Origin: Paraclostridium dentum | GTDB lineage: Bacteria > Bacillota > Clostridia > Peptostreptococcales > Peptostreptococcaceae | Assembly (NCBI RefSeq): GCF_012922555.1 | Contig: NZ_WIPK01000001.1 | Location: 496,001-560,000 of the forward strand | DNA length: 64,000 nucleotides | Reading direction: 5' to 3' | Shown: positions 23,916 through 32,106 of the stretch, piece by piece | Layout: the number at the start of each line of letters is the position of its first letter | Position numbering within the stretch: the first letter of the stretch is position 1 | The notes under the pieces: model-generated | Databases searched by the model: none | What the model saw: the letters and a program-made list of their open reading frames with translations, nothing else | What the model was told of the DNA's origin: nothing | Translations under genes and position numbers: made by a program

Positions 23916-24210
23916 AATAATATTCATTAAAGTCGCAATCTACACTAAACTCATTAGGGCTCAATAAACCTCCAAATGATATATATAGATTATTAATCTG
24001 AGAAGCTAATCTTTTGCTTAATATCAATTTATATCCATCAACTTCAAATAACTCATCATTATCCTGTAACTCATCCAGAGTTATATGCACTCTAGCATCA
24101 CATCAGAAACTTATAGTTCTAATAAATACTCTTATATATTTTTTATTAGTTTCTTGTTGTAATAGCTTATTAAGTTCTGCTTTAGCAGAATTATATATTG
24201 TTATATTCAT
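23914..24210 (-). CDS. Probable selenoprotein, IscA/HesB-like 'CC/Se motif' type, in-frame UGA at codon 36
   Basis: Reading from ATG 24210 (AAGGAG six bases upstream) gives 98 residues if the UGA at 24105-24103 is decoded. The sequence runs NSAKAELNKLLQQE..KYIRVFIRTISF, then UGA, then CDARVHITLDELQDNDELFEVDGYKLILSKRL. The stop sits directly before a Cys, in the place where a Cys-Cys or Sec-Cys pair occurs in small IscA-like (seleno)proteins, and coding character is unchanged on both sides. A 7-bp hairpin with G first in its loop follows within 7 bases, as bacterial SECIS elements do. The alternative is a simple nonsense mutation. selABCD are not in the window. Confidence 0.65.
24075..24095 (-). 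promoter_or_regulatory. Candidate bacterial SECIS hairpin
   Basis: On the minus strand CTAGAGT (24095-24089) pairs with ACTCTGG (24081-24075; one G-U) around the loop GCATATA. The first loop base is G and the loop begins 14 nt after the UGA, close to the usual spacing for SelB-bound elements. Confidence 0.5.
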
Positions 24211-24275
24211 GTCTAGCTCCTTAAGTCGAATTTACTTAATTATATAACAAGATAAATTAAATGTAAAATTAGAGG

Positions 24276-24524
24276 TTAAGATAATGTTTGATTATTTAAA
24301 CAATTGTCGCAAACAAATCCTTCTTCAGGAAAATAATTATTTTCACTATGAGGAAATGCGTTAAGGCAGCGACAACATGTACTGTGATGATATTTAGGTA
24401 TATTATAAACTTCTATACCCGGAATAGAATTAAATGTATCTAAAGTTTTAGATGCAGTAAAATAATCTTCATAAATAGATTTTGCTTCTTCAGAAGCTTT
24501 TCTTCTTAAATAACTATCGTTCAT
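24276..24524 (-). CDS. Small zinc-ribbon-like hypothetical protein
   Basis: An 82-residue protein with a C-terminal CCRCLNAF...CDNC pair of CxxC-type motifs (about 50-76) that probably binds zinc; the N-terminal 45 residues look helical. AGGAGGTG precedes the ATG. It lies 65 bases upstream of the probable selenoprotein in the same direction with no terminator between, so the two may be co-transcribed. No family recognised. Confidence 0.6.
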   Translation of the reverse strand: MNDSYLRRKASEEAKSIYEDYFTASKTLDTFNSIPGIEVYNIPKYHHSTCCRCLNAFPHSENNYFPEEGFVCDNCLNNQTLS

Positions 24525-24665
24525 ATGAACACCTCCTATATAAATTTACATAGTTAGTATTCCTAAAAATTGTAATATGTATTAAGTAAAATTTGGTAGA
24601 GAATAGAAAAATATATAAATTTATTATATAATAAAACATAGAAAAATTTTAGAGGGACTAAAAAT

Positions 24666-27029
24666 ATGGAAAGAGAAATAAAAATATCTGTAAGAAATCT
24701 TGTTGAGTTTATAATGAGGAATGGAAGTATAGACAATACAAAGAGTGCATCTATAAAACCAATAGAAGGAACTTTAGCTCATCAAATGATTCAAAATTCA
24801 TATGATGAAAATTATGATGCAGAGTACCAATTGAAATATGAATTTGAATATAAAGGAATAAGTATAAAAGTAGAAGGAAGAGCAGATGGAATATTAAAAG
24901 AAGATGGGAAGATTATAGTTGATGAAATAAAATCTACGTTAAAGGATGTAAATGACTATAACAAAAATATAAATCAACTACATTTAGCTCAGGCAAAGTG
25001 CTATGCATATATATACTGTATGTTAAATAATTTAGGGGCTATTTATGTACAACTTACATATTACAACCTAGAAACTAAGGAAATAAATAAAATTAGAACG
25101 CATTATGAAGTTAAAGAACTTGAAAAAGATTTTTTAAATCTTATAAATGAGTACAAATTATGGATAGATATAGAACAAAACCATATATCTAAACGAGATG
25201 AAAATATAGAAAATTTAAAATTTCCATTTGAAAACTATAGAAAAGGACAAAGAGAATTTGCGGTATACGTTTATAAAAGTATTGTAGATAATAAAAAATG
25301 TTTTGCTCAAGCTCCAACAGGAACTGGAAAAACAATTTCAACGCTTTTTCCATCTATAAAAGCTATGGGTAAGGGATATGCATCTAAAATTTTTTATTTA
25401 ACTGCGAAAAACATAACAAAAGATGTATGCGAAAATAGTTTGAAATTAATGAATGAAAAAGGTTTAGATATAAAATACATAATAATATCTTCAAAAGATA
25501 ATGTATGTAAAAAAGATGAAGCTAATTGTAACCCAGAATATTGTGAATATGCAAATGGATATTTTGATAGGATAAATAGTGCTTTAAAGGAAATTTTAAA
25601 ATATGAAAATACATACTCATATGAAGTTATACAGCGTTTAAGTGAAAAATATAAACTATGTCCATTTGAACTATCTCTTGATTTAGCATTATTTAGTGAC
25701 ATTATAGTATGTGATTATAATTATGTTTTTGATCCAAAGGTATATTTAAAAAGATTTTTTGATACTAAAAAAAATGATTATGTTTTTTTAATTGATGAAG
25801 CTCACAATTTAGTTGATAGAACTAGAGATATGTATTCTAAATCTTTAGGCAAATTTCAGTTTGAAGAAATTAGTAAAATAATGAAAGGAAAAAATCGAAG
25901 TATTAACTATTCTATAAATAAGATAAAGTCATATTTTAAAGAAATAGATGAAGAATTAATAATATATAAGGATATGAAATTATCAAATCATATAGAAAGC
26001 AAGGACTTAGATACAGAGTTTATAAATCTTTTGAAAGCTTTAACTCAAAAAATAGATGAGTATTTAGAAGATAATTCAGAGGAAAATGAAAAACTTATAG
26101 AATTATATTTTGATGTTCATAGTTTTTTGGGAATTGCAGAATTTTACGATGACAATTTCGTAACTATTTATGAAAAAGATGGGAAAGAAGTACTTATAAG
26201 AATTTATTGTATAGATCCATCTGGAGTTATTGAACAAAGAATGAAAAGTGCCAAATCTACAATAATATTTTCAGCTACATTACTTCCTATAAATTATTTT
26301 AAAAGTATGTATGGTGGTGAAGAAAAAGACTATTTTATAAGTTTAAATTCTCCATTTGATGTAAATAAAAGAGAGTTAATATTTGCAAATAATATAAATA
26401 CCACTTATAATAGACGGTATGAAACTTGTAAAGATGTATCTAAATCTATAAAAGATTGTGTAAAAAGTAATGGGGGGAATTATATGGTGTTTTTTCCATC
26501 ATATAGTTATATGGAACTGGTGTACGATTACATGATAAAAAACTATACAGATTTAAATATTGAAATTCAAGAAAAGGATATGAGTGAAACTAAAAAAGAA
26601 AGTTTCTTGAAAAATTTTCAAGAAGGTAATAACTGCACTCACATTGGTTTTTGCGTTTTAGGCAGTCATTTTTCTGAAGGTATAGATCTTACCAATGATA
26701 AACTTATAGGAGTTATAGTAGTGGGAGTTGGAATGCCACAAATAGGAGTTGACAGGAACATCATAAAAAAGCATTTTGATAAAAAAGGCTATGATGGTTT
26801 CGATTATGCATATACTTATCCAGGAATGATAAAAATACTTCAGGCCGCGGGAAGATGTATAAGAACAGACTCTGACAAAGGAGTAATAATGCTTATTGAT
26901 AATAGATACTCTCAAGAAAAGTATAAAAAAATATTTCCAAGAGAGTGGTATCCAAATAAAGTAGCTAGAAAAACTGAAGATATAAGCATTATTTGTAAAA
27001 ATTTTTGGAAAAATATGAAGGAGAAATAA
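24666..27029 (+). CDS. PD-(D/E)XK nuclease plus XPD/DinG-type helicase
   Basis: A 787-residue fusion. Residues 1-170 carry a RecB-type nuclease core: GRAD (71-74), DEIKS (86-90) and QLHLAQAKCYAYIY. The helicase follows: Walker A QAPTGTGKT (about 215), Fe-S-type cysteines VCKKDEANCNPEYC (about 279-293) with a further Cys in KLCPFE (about 330), DEAH (about 375) and late motifs SEGIDL and QAAGRCIRT. Such enzymes unwind and cut DNA in repair. GAGGGA before ATG. It has an active-looking nuclease, unlike the degenerate domain of the helicase at 10424. Confidence 0.85.
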   Translation: MEREIKISVRNLVEFIMRNGSIDNTKSASIKPIEGTLAHQMIQNSYDENYDAEYQLKYEFEYKGISIKVEGRADGILKEDGKIIVDEIKSTLKDVNDYNKNINQLHLAQAKCYAYIYCMLNNLGAIYVQLTYYNLETKEINKIRTHYEVKELEKDFLNLINEYKLWIDIEQNHISKRDENIENLKFPFENYRKGQREFAVYVYKSIVDNKKCFAQAPTGTGKTISTLFPSIKAMGKGYASKIFYLTAKNITKDVCENSLKLMNEKGLDIKYIIISSKDNVCKKDEANCNPEYCEYANGYFDRINSALKEILKYENTYSYEVIQRLSEKYKLCPFELSLDLALFSDIIVCDYNYVFDPKVYLKRFFDTKKNDYVFLIDEAHNLVDRTRDMYSKSLGKFQFEEISKIMKGKNRSINYSINKIKSYFKEIDEELIIYKDMKLSNHIESKDLDTEFINLLKALTQKIDEYLEDNSEENEKLIELYFDVHSFLGIAEFYDDNFVTIYEKDGKEVLIRIYCIDPSGVIEQRMKSAKSTIIFSATLLPINYFKSMYGGEEKDYFISLNSPFDVNKRELIFANNINTTYNRRYETCKDVSKSIKDCVKSNGGNYMVFFPSYSYMELVYDYMIKNYTDLNIEIQEKDMSETKKESFLKNFQEGNNCTHIGFCVLGSHFSEGIDLTNDKLIGVIVVGVGMPQIGVDRNIIKKHFDKKGYDGFDYAYTYPGMIKILQAAGRCIRTDSDKGVIMLIDNRYSQEKYKKIFPREWYPNKVARKTEDISIICKNFWKNMKEK

Positions 27030-27115
27030 AAATTATATGTAATAATAAAAAAAGGACTTATATTAAACTATAAAAAACCAGATTAAAATTTAAGATTGGG
27101 GGCAATAACGAAAAT

Positions 27116-29503
27116 ATGAGTGACAAAAAAGTGAAAAAGAATAGCCTTATGAAAAAAATAGCAATAGGCTTTTTAGCGATATTTGGGCTAGGAGTTGCAT
27201 CAGTTAGTATATTTGTTATGGCTATACTGTTTAATACTCCAGACATAGATCCAAAAAATATGGTATTTGCAGAAAACTCTATTATATATGATTCAAATAA
27301 TAAAGTTACAGAGACAATTCAAGGTGCAGAGTCAAGGTATGTAGTAAAAGATATGAATAATATCCCTGATAATTTAAAAAATGCAGTGCTTGCTATAGAA
27401 GACCATACTTTTTATGAGCATCATGGTATAAATATTAAAAGAACTATAGGCGCATTTGTACAAAATATAAAATCAGGATATAAAGCACAAGGTGCTAGTA
27501 CAATAACACAGCAGTTAGCTAAAAACTTATATCTAACTAATGAAAAAACATATAAAAGAAAAATAAAAGAACTTTACTACTCACTTCAGTTAGAGAAAGA
27601 GTTAGATAAAGATGAAATACTTTTATCATACTTAAACACAATGTCTTTAGGTCAAGGAAATCGAGGGGTTCAAGCTGCATCTCACAACTATTTTGATAAA
27701 GATGTATCTGAATTAAGCTTAGCAGAAAGTGCCCTTTTAGCAGGTATAACTAAATATCCAAGTAAATATGCTGCTTATAAAACATCACAGTTAACAAAAG
27801 ATGATGATTTGAAAAATGCACAAATAATAATATATGCTCAAGACTATGTACCAACAGATGATGATCTTGATATGTATGAAACGTTACTTGAAAATGATAG
27901 AATTGATAAGCTTACATATGATGCCTTAAAAAAGGGTAGAAAAGTAATATATAAAGCTGAGTTTAATGAAAATTCTAAAAAGAGACAAGAAGTTGTTTTA
28001 GGAAGAATGTTAGAACTTGGATATATATCAAGAAGTGAATATGATAAGGCTATAAAAGAAGATATAAAAATTAATGTAGGAGAAGATGTTGAAAGTAAAA
28101 ATTCTTCATACTTTAACTCTTTAGTTAAAAAAGATGTAGTAAAAGCTTTAGTTAAGGAAGGTTATACTGAAGATGAAGCTAAAGATATGCTATACAATGG
28201 AGGACTTAGAATTCATTCTACAATAGACTCTGATATGCAAAATATTGTAGAAAAAGAATATGAAGATGGTTCTAACTTCCCAGGAACTTATAGAGATGAA
28301 AATGGAAACTTACAACCACAATCAGCTATGGTTGTTATGGACAATAATAATGGACAAATTAAGGCAATGATAGGTGGTCGTGGAATAGGAGGAGAAAGTT
28401 TATATAATAGAGCTACAAATCCAAGACAACCAGGATCATCAATAAAACCATTAGCAGTATATATGCCACTTATGGAGAGAGCTGGACTTACTCCTTACTC
28501 AACTTTAAATGATTCACCACTTAAAAAAGTAAATGGTAGAGATTGGCCTAAGAATGCAGGTGGTTCATACCATGGTGGTGTAAGTATGGCTCAAGCCGTA
28601 AAACAATCATATAATGGTGCTGCTGTTCACGGAGCTGCAATGCTTGGTAACAGTGAATCAGAATCTATGAAAATAGTTTTAGATTCATTAAAAGATTTAG
28701 GAATAACAACTGTAGATGATGTAAGAGATAGACATTACCCTACTGCTTTAGGAGGAATGGCTCGAGGAGTATCTCCTCTTGAAATGACAGCTGCTTATGC
28801 AGCTATAGCAAATGGTGGGGTTTATGTGGAACCTACAACATTTACTAAAATAGAATTATCAGATGGAAGTTTATTACTTGATCATAAGCCTAAAACTAAG
28901 AGAGTATACTCTCAAAATACAGCTTACTACATGACTAAAATGCTAGAAGGTGTTGTTAATGATGGTACTGGTAAAAGGGCTAAATTATCAAACATGGCCG
29001 TTGCTGGTAAAACAGGAACTACAAACAGTAATAATGATGCGTGGTTCTGTGGATATACACCATATTATACTGCATCAGTTTGGATTGGTAATGACAGACT
29101 TAAATCACTTCCACAAGGAAGTAAAATAGCTACTGCATTATGGAAAGATGTTATGGACCCTATACATGATGGACTAGAAGGTAGAGAATTTGGAAAAGAA
29201 GGACCGTTTGCTAAAGTTGATATAAGCTACAGTGCTCCAGTAAGTACAAGACCAAAAGAACAAGAAACAGAAGAACAACCTCAACAACAAGAGGAGCAAC
29301 CAATACAACCAGAGCAACCAACGCAACCGGAGCAACCAACGCAACCGGAGCAACCAACGGATCCGAATCCGAACCCAAATCCGAATCCAAACCCGAATCC
29401 GAATCCGAACCCAGATCCGAATCCGAACCCAGATCCGAATCCGAACCCAGATCCGAATCCGAACCCAGATCCGAATCAAGGTCAAAATCCTCCAGCAGCT
29501 TAA
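27116..29503 (+). CDS. Class A penicillin-binding protein 1A
   Basis: A 795-residue bifunctional peptidoglycan synthase. Short cytoplasmic tail, membrane anchor about 14-40, GT51 glycosyltransferase about 65-235 (EDHTFYEHHG with catalytic Glu, GASTITQQLAKNL, KELYYSLQLE), then the transpeptidase with nucleophile motif PGSSIKP (about 440) and KTGTTNSNND (about 630). The last 85 residues are low-complexity, rich in Pro, Gln, Asn and Asp, and lie outside the cell. The ribosome binding site is weak (GGGGG at a long distance). Monocistronic. Confidence 0.92.
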   Translation: MSDKKVKKNSLMKKIAIGFLAIFGLGVASVSIFVMAILFNTPDIDPKNMVFAENSIIYDSNNKVTETIQGAESRYVVKDMNNIPDNLKNAVLAIEDHTFYEHHGINIKRTIGAFVQNIKSGYKAQGASTITQQLAKNLYLTNEKTYKRKIKELYYSLQLEKELDKDEILLSYLNTMSLGQGNRGVQAASHNYFDKDVSELSLAESALLAGITKYPSKYAAYKTSQLTKDDDLKNAQIIIYAQDYVPTDDDLDMYETLLENDRIDKLTYDALKKGRKVIYKAEFNENSKKRQEVVLGRMLELGYISRSEYDKAIKEDIKINVGEDVESKNSSYFNSLVKKDVVKALVKEGYTEDEAKDMLYNGGLRIHSTIDSDMQNIVEKEYEDGSNFPGTYRDENGNLQPQSAMVVMDNNNGQIKAMIGGRGIGGESLYNRATNPRQPGSSIKPLAVYMPLMERAGLTPYSTLNDSPLKKVNGRDWPKNAGGSYHGGVSMAQAVKQSYNGAAVHGAAMLGNSESESMKIVLDSLKDLGITTVDDVRDRHYPTALGGMARGVSPLEMTAAYAAIANGGVYVEPTTFTKIELSDGSLLLDHKPKTKRVYSQNTAYYMTKMLEGVVNDGTGKRAKLSNMAVAGKTGTTNSNNDAWFCGYTPYYTASVWIGNDRLKSLPQGSKIATALWKDVMDPIHDGLEGREFGKEGPFAKVDISYSAPVSTRPKEQETEEQPQQQEEQPIQPEQPTQPEQPTQPEQPTDPNPNPNPNPNPNPNPNPDPNPNPDPNPNPDPNPNPDPNQGQNPPAA
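29293..29476 (+). repeat. In-frame tandem repeats encoding the Pro-rich tail of PBP1A
   Basis: First part: about four copies of an 18-base unit encoding PEQPTQ. Second part: units of CCGAAT/CCGAAC and an 18-base unit encoding DPNPNP, repeated about four times nearly without change. All units are multiples of three, so gains or losses keep the frame. GC content is well above the surroundings. Confidence 0.85.
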
Positions 29504-29532
29504 TATTAAAAACTTAATTAAAATTAATATAA

Positions 29533-29568
29533 AAAAAGATATAGGTTTTAACCTATATCTTTTTATTT
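29533..29568. terminator. Bidirectional terminator
   Basis: Perfect 15-bp arms (29533-29547 and 29550-29564) with T/A-runs on both sides, between PBP1A and the convergent exchanger. Confidence 0.85.
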
Positions 29569-30563
29569 TAATTTTTAAGAACGACATAAATCATATATAA
29601 AATGTAAGATCCTATTAATACGATACCCTCAAACTTACTAATATCTTTTTTTCTAATGGCGAATATATAAGCTACTATAGTAACAACTATCATTATAAGT
29701 ATATCTAAAAACAGGCTAGGATCAACTGATATAGGAGTAATAAGTGAAGATACACCAAGTATAAATAAAATATTAAATATATTTGAACCAATAACATTTC
29801 CTAAAGCTATATCACTTTCACCCTTACTGGCGGCTACAACGGAAGTTATAAATTCGGGTAGAGACGTTCCTATAGAAACAATTGTTAAGCCTATCATTTT
29901 TTGGCTTACTCCAAAGCTCAAGGCTATATTAGAAGAGCAATCAACAACTAACTTACCTCCAATTATTATACCTAAAATACCTATGATAGATAAAACTATA
30001 GATTTTGATAAAGAAATATTTGATTCTGTATAAGTTAAATCATCATTTGATAATTCAATGTTAGTATTAGTAATTAAACTTCTATTTTTATTTCTAGAGT
30101 TAATTGAAACTTCTACTAAATAGTATATAAATATACCAAAGAACATTAAAAATACTAATCCATCGCTAAGAGACAAAATAGAGTTTTGTGAGTTTTGAAA
30201 AACAAAATCATTACAAAGTATTAAAAGTAAAACTGAAGAAAGTATTAAAAATGGAAATTCTTTCAAAAGTATAGACTTTTTAACCGACAAAGGCTTTATA
30301 AAAGCTGACATACCTACAACACATAAAAGATTAAAAATATTTGAGCCTATAATATTTCCGAGTGCTATTCCATTTTGCCCTTCGATAGATGCAGTGACAC
30401 TGACGGCGGCTTCAGGAGCACTAGTTCCAAATGCAACTATTGTAAGACCTATAAGTAAGGACGGAATCCTGAGAGACCTTGCAATACTTGAAGAACCATC
30501 GACGAAATAATCAGCCCCCTTTACTAAAAGTAAGAACCCAAATAATAAAAACACATAAACCAT
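29568..30563 (-). CDS. Ca2+/Na+-type cation exchanger (CaCA, YrbG-like)
   Basis: A 331-residue ten-helix exchanger with the two inverted alpha-repeats: GTSAPEAAVS...GNIIGSNIFN (about 47-80) and GTSLPEFITS...GNVIGSNIFN (about 232-265). Both acidic ion-binding glutamates are intact. The family exchanges Ca2+ for Na+ or H+, but the Mn2+ riboswitch in its leader suggests that it exports Mn2+ (or Ca2+/Mn2+) here. Start ATG 30563 follows GGGAG at eight bases. Confidence 0.88.
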   Translation of the reverse strand: MVYVFLLFGFLLLVKGADYFVDGSSSIARSLRIPSLLIGLTIVAFGTSAPEAAVSVTASIEGQNGIALGNIIGSNIFNLLCVVGMSAFIKPLSVKKSILLKEFPFLILSSVLLLILCNDFVFQNSQNSILSLSDGLVFLMFFGIFIYYLVEVSINSRNKNRSLITNTNIELSNDDLTYTESNISLSKSIVLSIIGILGIIIGGKLVVDCSSNIALSFGVSQKMIGLTIVSIGTSLPEFITSVVAASKGESDIALGNVIGSNIFNILFILGVSSLITPISVDPSLFLDILIMIVVTIVAYIFAIRKKDISKFEGIVLIGSYILYMIYVVLKN

Positions 30564-30600
30564 ACAAACATCTCCCTTTTTTTATGAAATAAAAATAAAA

Positions 30601-30648
30601 AAGACCTTCTAAATAAGTAGAAATATTTCTACTCATTTAGAAGGTCTT
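30601..30648 (-). terminator. Riboswitch-controlled terminator before the exchanger
   Basis: A stem of about 22 bp (30601-30623 with 30627-30648) lies between the Mn2+ aptamer and the start codon, with T-rich sequence on its 3' side in the minus direction. Confidence 0.8.
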
Positions 30649-30655
30649 GCTAACA

Positions 30656-30745
30656 AGATTAAACTCGCTAATTAACCGAGTGATTATCACTGGTATGACG
30701 ACTAATTAACACCTAAGTGTAAGCTACTCCCCTTCTAGGGAATTT
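30656..30745 (-). promoter_or_regulatory. yybP-ykoY Mn2+ riboswitch
   Basis: On the minus strand the two conserved loops are present: GGGGAGTAGC (30732-30723) and GTCGTCATAC (30702-30693), joined by the AGTGATAATCACT hairpin region. This pairing of elements is specific to the yybP-ykoY class, which binds Mn2+ and normally turns on Mn2+ exporters by preventing termination. Confidence 0.85.
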
Positions 30746-30792
30746 AATTTTATAATTTAATTATATTCAAATTTTGGAAAATGTCAACTGAT

Positions 30793-31728
30793 TTATAATA
30801 ATTTATTTCTAGACATTATAAATGTAAGAATTAAACACATAATACATGTAATTAAAATAACAAGCCAGAATCCACTAGGATGATGTTCAAATGGCAATCC
30901 AGGTACATTCATACCGAAAAATCCAGATACAATAGTAGGTATAGACATTATAAGTGTAATAGATGTTAGAAATTGCATAACTGTATTTTGGTTATTACTA
31001 ACAATAGCACTAAATGCATCCATTATTCTACTTAAAATATCTCCATAAATAGTAGCCATTTCTAAAGCCTGTTTGTTTTCTATAATAACATCTTCAAGTA
31101 AGTCTTCATCTTCTGAATACTTTTTAATAGATTCTGTTCTAAGCATTTTGTTAAGAACAAGTTCATTTGCTTTTAGCGAAGTCGAAAAATAGATCAGAGA
31201 TTTTTCGAGTTCTAGTAACTGAACTAATTCTTTATTTTTCATAGATTTATATATTTCTTTCTCTATGGCTATAGTCATTTTATTTATTCTTCTTAGATAA
31301 TGTAAATAATAGCTAGCATTTTTATAAAGAATTTGAAGAATAAATCTAGTTTTTTTGAAAGTGAAAAAATCTTTAACATGTCCAACTATAAAGTCATTTA
31401 AGATTTTTGTTTGACCTATACATACTGTAACAATAGTATCATCTAAAAGAATAATACCAAGTGGAATAGTAGAGTAGTGAGTAGAAGATGCATCACTTTC
31501 ATCTACAGGTATATCTATAAGTATTAAAATATGATTATCTTCAATATCTATTCTAGAACGCTCTTCTTCATCGAGTGCAGCTCTAACACTTTCTATATCA
31601 ACATTAAGCTTTGCAGATATTTCAAGTATTTCAGCTGTACTAGGTTCAACTAAGTTAACCCAACAACCACTTTCAAATGATTTTAATTTTTCAAGTTTAG
31701 AGTCGATAGTTTTATAGTATCTTATCAT
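30793..31728 (-). CDS. corA: CorA-type Mg2+ transporter
   Basis: A 311-residue CorA family channel: large cytoplasmic N-terminal domain, then two C-terminal helices with the selectivity motif GMN in GFFGMNVPGLPFEHHPSGFW (about residue 271). It forms pentamers and takes up Mg2+ or other divalent ions. AAAGGAG precedes the ATG by a normal distance, but that site can pair with an upstream element (31800-31809). Its 5' leader holds a terminator, an 18-codon ORF and nested inverted repeats. Confidence 0.9.
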   Translation of the reverse strand: MIRYYKTIDSKLEKLKSFESGCWVNLVEPSTAEILEISAKLNVDIESVRAALDEEERSRIDIEDNHILILIDIPVDESDASSTHYSTIPLGIILLDDTIVTVCIGQTKILNDFIVGHVKDFFTFKKTRFILQILYKNASYYLHYLRRINKMTIAIEKEIYKSMKNKELVQLLELEKSLIYFSTSLKANELVLNKMLRTESIKKYSEDEDLLEDVIIENKQALEMATIYGDILSRIMDAFSAIVSNNQNTVMQFLTSITLIMSIPTIVSGFFGMNVPGLPFEHHPSGFWLVILITCIMCLILTFIMSRNKLL

Positions 31729-31737
31729 TTGATCACT

Positions 31738-31842
31738 CCTTTATTCAGTTTTAAAGCAATCACTTAAGTATTATCTACATAATTGCTTAAACATATAATT
31801 GAATAAAGGTATTAAGCAATAATTAAGATTCATTAAGTGATT
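31738..31842 (-). promoter_or_regulatory. Structured corA leader with an anti-Shine-Dalgarno element
   Basis: Three inverted repeats are visible: CCTTTATTCA at 31738-31747 (contains the complement of the corA ribosome binding site) with 31800-31809, perfect 10 bp; 31758-31767 with 31833-31842, perfect 10 bp; 31783-31790 with 31812-31819, perfect 8 bp. The element that pairs with the binding site lies in the loop of the 8-bp hairpin, so the pairings compete or form a pseudoknot. Confidence 0.5.
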
Positions 31843-31879
31843 TAATAAACAAACATATCCGCAATGGAATACTGTCCAT
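31823..31879 (-). CDS. Upstream leader peptide of corA, 18 residues
   Basis: ATG 31879 follows AAAGGAG (11-base spacing) and encodes MDSIPLRICLFIKSLNES. The ORF ends within the nested repeats that precede corA, so ribosomes translating it would change the folding. Leader peptides of this kind control Mg2+ transporters in enterobacteria (mgtL, corL); no such case is known to me in clostridia, so this is inferred from position. Confidence 0.4.
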   Translation of the reverse strand: MDSIPLRICLFIKSLNES

Positions 31880-31919
31880 TTTTTATACCACTCCTTTATG
31901 TATTATTTTTATTAAAAAA

Positions 31920-31949
31920 GACCACATCGGCATCACTGCTTAAGAGGTC
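31920..31949 (-). terminator. Terminator-like hairpin at the start of the corA leader
   Basis: On the minus strand GACCTC (31949-31944) pairs with the GTGGTC arm (31925-31920), followed by six T. It lies before the leader peptide, so it may be an attenuator or end a short RNA. Confidence 0.5.
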
Positions 31950-32106
31950 AGATAAATTAATAATATCATATATTAATTTTTAATACAATAAAAATACCTC
32001 ATTAAATTATGTGTAAATTAAAAAATATATAAGCATAAAATGTTAGTATATTGGAATATGTTATTTATTGTATAATTTAATTAAATTAAATTTAGGAGGG
32101 GTAGAT

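Noticed and set aside
29293-29476. Repeats as a CRISPR array
   Set aside because: The units are adjacent without spacers and encode the PBP1A tail in frame.
29174-29587. 137-codon Arg/Ile-rich minus-strand frame
   Set aside because: It is the antisense of the PBP1A repeat tail; the periodic RIWVRI pattern is a by-product of the repeats.
31729-31980. M-box Mg2+ riboswitch before corA
   Set aside because: None of the conserved M-box loops is present; the repeats and small ORF describe the region better.
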